The notes under the pieces: model-generated
Seen by the model: the letters and a program-made list of their open reading frames with translations, nothing else
What the model was told of the DNA's origin: nothing
The model's database searches: none
In this document: positions 7,026-12,395 of the stretch, one piece after another
Position numbering within the stretch: position 1 is the stretch's first letter
Layout of the letters: the number at the start of each line of letters is the position of its first letter
Program-made: the position numbers and the translations under genes
Source: Aphodousia sp048520025
GTDB lineage: Bacteria > Pseudomonadota > Gammaproteobacteria > Burkholderiales > Burkholderiaceae_F
Length of the DNA stretch: 12,395 nt
Direction of reading: 5' to 3'
NCBI GenBank assembly: GCA_048520025.1
Contig: DBFZTP010000095.1
Span: forward strand, 1-12,395

Positions 7026-8044
7026 TTAAAACTTGTGCGTTAAGCCCATGTAGGCTTGAACGATTTCTGTGGTGCCTTCGCAGGAGTCGGGGCAACCAAA
7101 ATTCATGTTTTGGTAGACATAGCCGGCACCGGCATAAACTTCCGTGCGCTTCGAGAGCGGATAGACGTAGCGAGCAGAAACACCGTAGTAATCGACCTCA
7201 TCCTTATTGTCATAACGCGAGCTGCTGACTTCGGCATTGTTGTAGTAAAGACCAACGGTCATCTGACCGGCAGCGACAGGGAAGATGGTGCCTAAGTGCA
7301 TGCCGTAGCCTTTGGTTTCGGTGATATCGAGAGCATTGGTCCAGTCAATCCAACCAAAATTGCGGGCGCCGTCGTAGTATTGAACCAAAGCAAAGGTTTT
7401 GGCAAAACCGCTATCATAGTTTCCGCCAATATAGTAAGTATGAGCATCATCGCGGTTGGGGAACTTTACTTCATCGGTTGCGAAGTTTTGGTATTCGTAG
7501 GCGGCGACCACACTCAAAGCACCGAAAGAGCCCGTCACGGCTGTAGAGGCATATCGATTTGTCGAAGATTTGCCTTCTGTTTGATCAGCACCAGCAACCG
7601 AGTCTTCTTGGAACGAATATTGAACCGTGGCTTGAAGGCCGGCAACCGTAGGCGTCTGATAGGTCACCATGTTGTCATAGCGGTCGGAATAATTAAGACC
7701 AAAGACATAGTTGTCACCGCCGTCAAAGGCTTCAGCTGTTGCATACACCACGTCATACGTACCGGCTGAAGAAGCACACCGCCCATGCGACCGAAGGAGA
7801 CCGTACCGTATTGCGTGTGAAGGGACAAAGAGGCTTCACGGTTAAAGAGGCGATCAGCGTCACCGAATTCGCCCGTGTCAGAATTAAAGCCATTTTCGAG
7901 GCGGAAACTCACTTTCGTGTTGTTGCCCAAGTCTTCGCTACCGGCAATCATGATACGGGTGGAGGCATTTTGACCTGAAGCCATTGACCAATCATGAGTC
8001 GATCCACTTCCTTGGTACTCGGTAGCGTCTGTAATTTTGTTATC
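7026..8044 (-). pseudogene. Gram-negative porin, 5'-truncated and frameshifted
   Basis: Two overlapping frames together encode most of an outer-membrane trimeric porin of the betaproteobacterial type. The upstream frame (8044 to about 7770) reads GSTHDWSMASGQNASTR, then GSEDLGNNTKVSFRLENGFN and REASLSLHTQYGTVSFGRMGG, all hallmarks of strands 2-5. The downstream frame (about 7770 to 7026) resumes with SAGTYDVVYATAEAFDGG and ends in GLTHKF with the C-terminal Phe needed for outer-membrane assembly. The frames join at a GAAGAA repeat (about 7767-7774), consistent with a 1-bp loss or 2-bp gain. The signal peptide and first strand are missing: the porin frame meets a TGA at 8047-8045, where unrelated sequence begins. 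With no start, no signal peptide and a frameshift it cannot make a working porin. A silent cassette in a porin family is a less likely reading. Confidence 0.88.
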
Positions 8045-8317
8045 TCAATTGGTATACAAATACATAAGGCCGAACCGACAACTGTTGGTGAAATGCTTCG
8101 AGAGGAATTTCTTAAACCTCTTAACCTTACGCAAGAGCAACTTGCCAAAGCCATGGGTGTAACAGCAAAGGTAGTTAATCAAATTGTGAATGATCAAAGA
8201 CGTATTACTTTGGATGAAACTTTGCTTTTAGCTAGATTGTTTGAGACCGATTCCAGTTTTTGGCTTAATATTCAAGTCGCTCACGATCGTTGGGTTATTC
8301 GTCAAAAAAATAACTGA
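7994..8317 (+). CDS. higA: HigA-type XRE antitoxin, orphan, native start lost
   Basis: HigA antitoxins are small helix-turn-helix proteins that neutralise HigB mRNA interferases and repress their own operon. From AEPTTVGEMLREEFLKPLNL onward this is a typical HigA, with a helix-turn-helix at about residues 46-72 (TQEQLAKAMGVTAKVVNQIV) and the characteristic FWLNIQ near residue 90. The family normally starts only a few residues before PTTVGEML. Here the only upstream ATG in frame (7994) lies in antisense porin sequence, giving about 22 foreign residues, and it has no ribosome binding site. An internal ATG at 8092 would remove part of helix 1. No HigB gene lies on either side. The gene is probably a remnant whose 5' end was lost at the junction near 8041-8062; weak expression from a cryptic start cannot be excluded. 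Confidence 0.72.
   Translation: MSRSTSLVLGSVCNFVISIGIQIHKAEPTTVGEMLREEFLKPLNLTQEQLAKAMGVTAKVVNQIVNDQRRITLDETLLLARLFETDSSFWLNIQVAHDRWVIRQKNN
8041..8062. other. Breakpoint between porin remnant and higA remnant
   Basis: Porin-like coding (minus strand) reads back to about 8044, where it meets a stop. HigA-like coding (plus strand) becomes recognisable from about 8063. The roughly 20 bases between have no recognisable content and no insertion-sequence end is visible. Both genes lack their 5' ends at this point, which marks a recombination, deletion or insertion scar. Confidence 0.6.
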
Positions 8318-8369
8318 AAGTTAACCATTAGTTAAGATTTTTACGTCTCATGCTCGTATAGGCTGAAAC

Positions 8370-8407
8370 CCTTAAAAGATGTTCACTGGTTGGGTATCTT
8401 TTCAAGG
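8370..8407. repeat. Imperfect inverted repeat between convergent higA and VWA genes
   Basis: CCTTAAAAGAT (8370-8380) faces ATCTTTTCAAGG (8396-8407) across about 15 nt; the AAAAGAT/ATCTTTT core is perfect and the outer CCTT/AAGG resumes after a small bulge. Its place between two convergent stops suggests a weak bidirectional terminator, but neither side has a clear T tract. The rest of 8318-8423 shows nothing else. Confidence 0.4.
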
Positions 8408-8423
8408 AGCAATTAGCTCGAAG

Positions 8424-9617
8424 TTAGTCCAACTTAAATCGAAGTACTTTTAAGTAATCAGGAACCTCTACATCAGTAGTGAGCACCCATTGAGTAGGCA
8501 CATTATCATCTTTTTCTGACTCGGGGAATGGGGTATCACCATCAGTAAAAATGATGCAAACATCGGCCAGAGGTTCATTTTCATTTACCCATTGAGTGAT
8601 TTTTCGCATATCCGTGCCACCACCTCCAATGGGTTCAAATTTAATGGGTACATCATCTAACGTGTATTCATTAACGCCACAGATTTCAACATCGCACCAC
8701 AGTACAGTAATGCTTTCAGGACGACACTGTTCAAAAATGTCGTTTAGATGAGCAGCAAAAAACGCCAATTCTTCTTCTGTTATAGATCCAGAAGAATCGA
8801 TTCCAACGATGATTTTGCCCATGGATGGGAAACGGGCCGTTGTCGGCAGGTAGACATTGGAAAATCGACGATTGGGGCGCCTCCATGATTGCTCTTGGTT
8901 AACAAACCCTCTCATAAACTGCAAAAGCGACTCATACCATGGATAACTTTCTTCCATGACGAGATTTTCAACACGTCTTAAGAAATGACCGTACGCTTCA
9001 CTTCGACCTTTTGACCGGAGACGAGCGAGTGTGAGTGCTTCGGATGTGTTTTGCTTTTCGGAAATTTGGACTGATTTTCTTTCAGTCTTGTTGAGCTTTT
9101 GTCCAAATCTTTGGCGTGCATCTTTTAGCGGATCGCTGTTGTCGATTGGCTTATCTGCATCTCCGTCATTGATGATGTCGGCTCCGTCATACCACTGTTG
9201 TTTGACTTTTTTGTCTTTTAATAATTTTTCGTAAACCTTATCGGCGCTTAATTGATTGGCATCGGGGTACTGAACACAGGATTTAATCGGTGTGCCGATG
9301 TTAAGCGCGATAAGCGTTTCGTTAATGACGGCATCGCAGGCAATATTCCATAACTTGTGATCACGCTTTCCCTTACGGAACGCATGTTGATACACAATAT
9401 GAAGAATTTCGTGGCACAAAACAAAGATGAGTTCTTGAGTTGTGAGAAATTCAACGTATTTTGGGTTATAAAAAATCTGCCCGCGCGCATCCATCGCTGT
9501 GGTTAATATTTTTTTATCTTCCAGCAGGGGGTATTTAAACAATAGTGTGCTAAAAAAGGGTTCAGTCAAAGCCAATGCCATGCGAGCTGCACTGATTTTG
9601 TTTTTAGCATTTCCCAT
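8424..9617 (-). CDS. DUF2201-type protein: metallopeptidase-like domain plus VWA domain
   Basis: This 397-residue soluble protein has two parts. The N-terminal domain (about 10-240) carries a zinc-protease-like HEILH at 69-73 with a further His at 78, followed by the helix WNIACDAVIN typical of the DUF2201 family. A charged linker (about 130-195) precedes the C-terminal von Willebrand A domain (about 268-397). Its metal-ion-dependent adhesion site is complete: DSSGS (274-278), Thr335 in GGGGTD, and Asp359 in FTDGD. VWA proteins of this type work with MoxR ATPases to remodel or activate a target. Here the MoxR gene is 36 nt upstream on the same strand. AAAAGG lies about eight bases before the ATG at 9617. 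True peptidase activity is not proven for the family. This is the last gene of the operon. Confidence 0.88.
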   Translation of the reverse strand: MGNAKNKISAARMALALTEPFFSTLLFKYPLLEDKKILTTAMDARGQIFYNPKYVEFLTTQELIFVLCHEILHIVYQHAFRKGKRDHKLWNIACDAVINETLIALNIGTPIKSCVQYPDANQLSADKVYEKLLKDKKVKQQWYDGADIINDGDADKPIDNSDPLKDARQRFGQKLNKTERKSVQISEKQNTSEALTLARLRSKGRSEAYGHFLRRVENLVMEESYPWYESLLQFMRGFVNQEQSWRRPNRRFSNVYLPTTARFPSMGKIIVGIDSSGSITEEELAFFAAHLNDIFEQCRPESITVLWCDVEICGVNEYTLDDVPIKFEPIGGGGTDMRKITQWVNENEPLADVCIIFTDGDTPFPESEKDDNVPTQWVLTTDVEVPDYLKVLRFKLD

Positions 9618-9653
9618 AGAGCATACCTTTTAATGTAAGAGGCTAAATCGGGA

Positions 9654-10709
9654 TCAATAACCAAGTGTCGTTAAGTTGAGCGATTCTGCCAGTTCAAGCA
9701 TCCCGGGACTTGAAACGAGTCGAATTCTGCCTTTGCCCGTTAACATCTCTCTCATTGCTACGGCTTGAAGCTCTTTTGGAACCCGTGTGAGATAAATACA
9801 AATGGCGTCAACGTCAGATTGAGTCGTTGTTTTTTCTTCAACAATTGAGGTGAGTTTCATAACCGTGGCCCACAAAAGACTGTTGTCTTTAGGTACTTTG
9901 TAGCCCGAAGGGTTATTCAATAAAGCCTTCATGTCCGGTAGGCTTTTGTAAATTTTTCGGAAAGCGGCATAAGTTACGGCAGCGCCTTCTCCCACATCGC
10001 CCGTAATGTGCTCCAGATAAAGAGAGCCGTCATCGTCTTGAAACTCAGGCGTGTAACTGACTTTTTCCCATGCTCGTGGCGTGGGATTGGTTTTACGTTT
10101 GGGGTCAAAATCCGATAAAAGTTTTGGCTGAAACTGCAAGAACTTAATCAAAATATCGTCGATATTATGGCATTTGGCCCAAATCACCCAATCGTCAAGA
10201 TTTTCTTCAAAATTCAAGCATCGAATACGATTACCTAGTTTCGTTGACAAACGATTGGCCCCAGAGCGATCTTCAACGCGATTGCCTGTTGCAATAATGA
10301 AAAGCTGATCACTGAGTTTTAAGCTCCCTGCATATCTGTCGAAGATGATGCGGCACAAGGGATTTTGCATGGGCATCGGAGCATCAGACAATTCCTCAAT
10401 AATGAGGATACAAGGGCCAACGCCGTGGCGCAATCGATAGAATTCTTCAGGAGGCAACCACTCATTAAAAAGACCTGAGTCATGGCGAAAGGGGATCCCC
10501 ATGATGTCCACGGGATCTCGAAGTGAGGGATTAAATTCAACGACTTGTTCTTCAGAAATCTTAAAAGTTTCCTTGAGAACGTCAGCGACTTCTCGAGCGC
10601 AGGCCGATTTGCCACCACCGGGACGACCTTCAATGAAGGGGACAATTTGGTGGCCGTTAGGGGCCATGAATTGAGCGATAATGGTTTTCTTTAAATCCGA
10701 AAAATGCAT
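9654..10709 (-). CDS. MoxR-like AAA ATPase
   Basis: This 351-residue AAA_5/MoxR-type ATPase is a cytoplasmic ring-forming remodeller that usually works with a VWA partner. Walker A is GRPGGGKS (28-35). Walker B is ILIIEE (101-106), with Glu105 where most relatives have Asp; the catalytic Glu106 is kept. Sensor 1 is Asn143 in ATGN, and Arg153 and Arg161 in NRLSTKLGNR are arginine-finger/second-region candidates. DPVDIMGIP (65-73) is the substrate-loop region typical of this group. A helical C-terminal lid domain follows (about 210-345). AAAGGGA lies about nine bases before the ATG at 10709. It sits between the unknown 455-residue gene (56 nt upstream) and the DUF2201/VWA gene (36 nt downstream), all on one strand, so coordinated expression and a shared complex are likely. 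Confidence 0.9.
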   Translation of the reverse strand: MHFSDLKKTIIAQFMAPNGHQIVPFIEGRPGGGKSACAREVADVLKETFKISEEQVVEFNPSLRDPVDIMGIPFRHDSGLFNEWLPPEEFYRLRHGVGPCILIIEELSDAPMPMQNPLCRIIFDRYAGSLKLSDQLFIIATGNRVEDRSGANRLSTKLGNRIRCLNFEENLDDWVIWAKCHNIDDILIKFLQFQPKLLSDFDPKRKTNPTPRAWEKVSYTPEFQDDDGSLYLEHITGDVGEGAAVTYAAFRKIYKSLPDMKALLNNPSGYKVPKDNSLLWATVMKLTSIVEEKTTTQSDVDAICIYLTRVPKELQAVAMREMLTGKGRIRLVSSPGMLELAESLNLTTLGY

Positions 10710-10765
10710 GATGGATTCCCTTTAATTATTGAACGTATCGAGATTGAGGTTAAAAGTCCTGATAA

Positions 10766-12133
10766 TCAATGATCTAGAAAGACAACTCTTCTTAGTCGAT
10801 TTGCATCATTGTCCCAAAGTGCCGTAAAACGAGGCGAAGGGGCACTGCTGGAGATCGGAACAGCATTGCACTCAACCAAAGCATTTTCTGAAAAGAATTG
10901 CCGGGTTTTTCTTTCGTTAAGGTATCTCGGTGATAGTTGTGTACGACTTTCTAACTCTTCGATAACACTTTCTGCGTCTTCTCCATCTCTGAGGATCGCT
11001 AAAATGGGCGATTTGACAATGGCGCCCGCCAATTGATTTGTCTCAATGGTTTTAGTCAGAATAATCGTCTGAGTGGCTTGGCGATCGGTGATATAGCCAT
11101 CGTGAATAAAAGAGGCATCGTGATTAAGCACTTCAATAACATCGTCTAAATCATCGCGGATAGCTCTTTCATTCGCGAAATTCGTAAGAGCAAAAAGGTC
11201 TTGATGAAAGATGAAGCGATTGTTTAATCCAAGGTTTTCCGATAATTGTTGCGTTTGCATTTGATTATTTTCGATGTATTTAACCGTTCGCCAATAATCA
11301 TCAGCAGTTAACTCTTGAGTTCCAATGTGGAATTTTTCCGTCTCAAGAGGTCCTGTTTCAAAACTTCGACTTTGATTGGAGCAGTTAAGTACCCAGCTGC
11401 GTTCGAGTGTAAGGCGATTATCCTTAGTCGCGTACATTTCAATGACAACGCCAATATTTTCAGCCAAGAGATCATTACTGAGTGTCAGTAGAGAACTGGT
11501 TTGAATCTCTTGAACATTATTGATGGTACCGTTGGGTTTCGTGGGTTTTCTTGCCTCTCGCTTTTTGAGTTTAGATATATCAGAAAAGCTTTTCCTTCTG
11601 ATTTTTCGAATACGGAAGATATGTGAAAGAGTTCCGTTACGGTTTAGTTCAAAAATTTTCTTCGTGTCTATATCAACCAATTCGATGACATTGCGCTCGT
11701 AAATGGACTCAACATTAGGCACAAGTGGATGGGCCTCGATGCAACGATGTCTGACGATTGTAAATGGCAACCTCTTGAACTGGTTGAAGTCGTGTTCAGG
11801 CGTATCATGATCGTCAAAATGGGAGTTAAGAAAGCGTTTAACACGATTAAATACTTTCTCATTAAAAGGGCGTCCGAACATACGCATTTGCCAAACGGCA
11901 ATAACGTCATTAATCGTGCAGCCCGATAGCATATCGATATTGGGGATGTCGATAAAGCCGGTGTAGGAGGCTGAGTACCATGGATATTGAGTTAGCAGGA
12001 TATTTGGCAGTAATAATTTCACGGGTGATTCGCCCTGCACTGTAGAAATGAGGGCGGTGGCATTGTTTTTGTACCATACAAAACCGACGCTTAGGTCTTT
12101 TTCTAAACTTGTATGAAGTTTTTTGATTGCCAT
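10766..12133 (-). CDS. Unrecognised 455-residue protein, first gene of the MoxR-VWA operon
   Basis: I do not recognise this family. The protein is soluble, with no signal peptide or membrane segment. Three parts can be told apart: an N-terminal, mostly beta-like region with many aromatic and Pro residues (about 10-150); a strongly basic stretch RKIRRKSFSDISKLKKREAR (about 176-195) ahead of a Pro/Asn-rich hinge; and a more helical C-terminal half with acidic segments (about 325-337 and 382-397). No Walker, HExxH, kinase or nuclease motif is evident. The ATG at 12133 has a weak AAAG ribosome binding site, and a 17-bp palindrome lies 59 nt upstream. Being first in the operon, it may be the substrate, adaptor or effector of the ATPase/VWA pair. 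A role resembling the VMAP component of conflict systems is possible, but I see no VMAP-specific domain. Confidence 0.8.
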   Translation of the reverse strand: MAIKKLHTSLEKDLSVGFVWYKNNATALISTVQGESPVKLLLPNILLTQYPWYSASYTGFIDIPNIDMLSGCTINDVIAVWQMRMFGRPFNEKVFNRVKRFLNSHFDDHDTPEHDFNQFKRLPFTIVRHRCIEAHPLVPNVESIYERNVIELVDIDTKKIFELNRNGTLSHIFRIRKIRRKSFSDISKLKKREARKPTKPNGTINNVQEIQTSSLLTLSNDLLAENIGVVIEMYATKDNRLTLERSWVLNCSNQSRSFETGPLETEKFHIGTQELTADDYWRTVKYIENNQMQTQQLSENLGLNNRFIFHQDLFALTNFANERAIRDDLDDVIEVLNHDASFIHDGYITDRQATQTIILTKTIETNQLAGAIVKSPILAILRDGEDAESVIEELESRTQLSPRYLNERKTRQFFSENALVECNAVPISSSAPSPRFTALWDNDANRLRRVVFLDH

Positions 12134-12191
12134 TTCTTTATAAGTTTAAAAAGATGATTCATTTTTATTGACTAGAAATATAGAAGTTGTA

Positions 12192-12208
12192 GCGTCAAAT
12201 TTTGACGC
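12192..12208. promoter_or_regulatory. 17-bp perfect palindrome in the operon promoter region
   Basis: GCGTCAAA-T-TTTGACGC is a perfect 8-1-8 palindrome, 59 nt upstream of the first operon gene, in AT-rich non-coding DNA. On the minus strand its inner part supplies a TTGACG that could serve as a -35, so a bound dimeric regulator would block or modulate the promoter. No regulator gene lies in the operon; the cognate protein may be encoded to the right of the window. Confidence 0.55.
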
Positions 12209-12395
12209 AATATGTTAACGAGATTCTGAAATTGAGCATTTATTGATCACCATGAATGAGGGTAAAGATCTTTAAAACTTTGGTGTCTATGTGAGTACTG
12301 CTCTTGTAAATGGCACACTTTTTGAGAGTAACCTTGTAAAAAGTTGTATGAAGAATTTTATGAATTGCATCAATTAATGATGTAAAAAAAAAGGG
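12209..12395. other. AT-rich intergenic end of the window, no gene seen
   Basis: No frame longer than a few codons with a start is present on either strand. Small palindromes occur: TAAAGATCTTTA at 12263-12274 and CATCA/TGATG at 12367-12381. A run of nine A comes near the very end. The stretch may hold the upstream promoter of the operon or of a gene to the right, but nothing can be assigned with confidence. Confidence 0.5.

Noticed and set aside
7056..7978. Long open frames on the plus strand opposite the porin
   Set aside because: They are antisense shadows of the porin: no ribosome binding sites, no recognisable protein features, and the minus-strand reading gives clear porin sequence ending in Phe with a terminator after it.
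8424..12133. Assigning the operon as a known VMAP ternary conflict system
   Set aside because: The MoxR and VWA parts fit, but the third protein shows no VMAP-specific or effector domain that I can see, so only a resemblance is claimed.
12263..12274. Palindrome TAAAGATCTTTA
   Set aside because: A short palindrome in AT-rich DNA is expected by chance and is not placed next to a gene start.
1..12395. tRNA, rRNA, CRISPR array or complete insertion sequence
   Set aside because: No cloverleaf-like sequence, regularly spaced repeats or transposase gene was seen anywhere in the window.

Overview
The window looks like a chromosomal stretch of a Gram-negative bacterium with moderate GC, probably a betaproteobacterium of the Burkholderiales (a Sutterellaceae-like gut organism is my best guess). 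The clues are a CadR/PbrR/ZntR-type MerR regulator, a Gram-negative porin ending in Phe, an outer-membrane-type lipoprotein and a CstA transporter. The taxonomy is inference from protein style, not from a marker gene.

Region 1 (1-3200, plus strand) looks like ordinary core sequence. A MerR-type metal regulator sits next to a divergent operator whose target gene lies off the left edge. It is followed 2 nt later by a DUF2569 membrane protein and a strong terminator, then by a complete cstA carbon-starvation/peptide-pyruvate transporter that ends at a shared bidirectional terminator.

Region 2 (3201-6850, minus strand) holds a Fic-domain protein whose catalytic His is replaced by Gln, a small lipoprotein, an AAA/DUF4143-type ATPase with a degenerate Walker B, an ACT-domain protein and a YczE-like membrane protein. 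The ATPase and lipoprotein may be cotranscribed. The lipoprotein's terminator overlaps the longest possible start of the Fic gene, so a shorter Fic start is preferred. The YczE-like and ACT genes probably form a pair.

Region 3 (6971-8317) is a scar. A porin gene on the minus strand has lost its 5' end, including the signal peptide, and carries a frameshift. At the same point (about 8041-8062) an orphan HigA-type antitoxin on the plus strand has lost its native start and has no HigB toxin. Two genes truncated at one junction point to a recombination or insertion breakpoint.

Region 4 (8424-12133, minus strand) is the most interesting part. It is a compact three-gene operon read from right to left: a 455-residue protein of unrecognised family, a MoxR-like AAA ATPase, and a DUF2201-type protein that joins an HExxH metallopeptidase-like domain to a von Willebrand A domain with an intact MIDAS. 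A 17-bp palindrome lies just upstream of the first gene. MoxR-plus-VWA pairs are known to act as ATP-driven remodelling/chaperone modules and also occur in biological-conflict operons. Here the large first gene would be the partner or substrate-specific component, and its role is unknown. The operon adjoins the scar, as expected for accessory DNA. The last 190 bases hold no visible gene.
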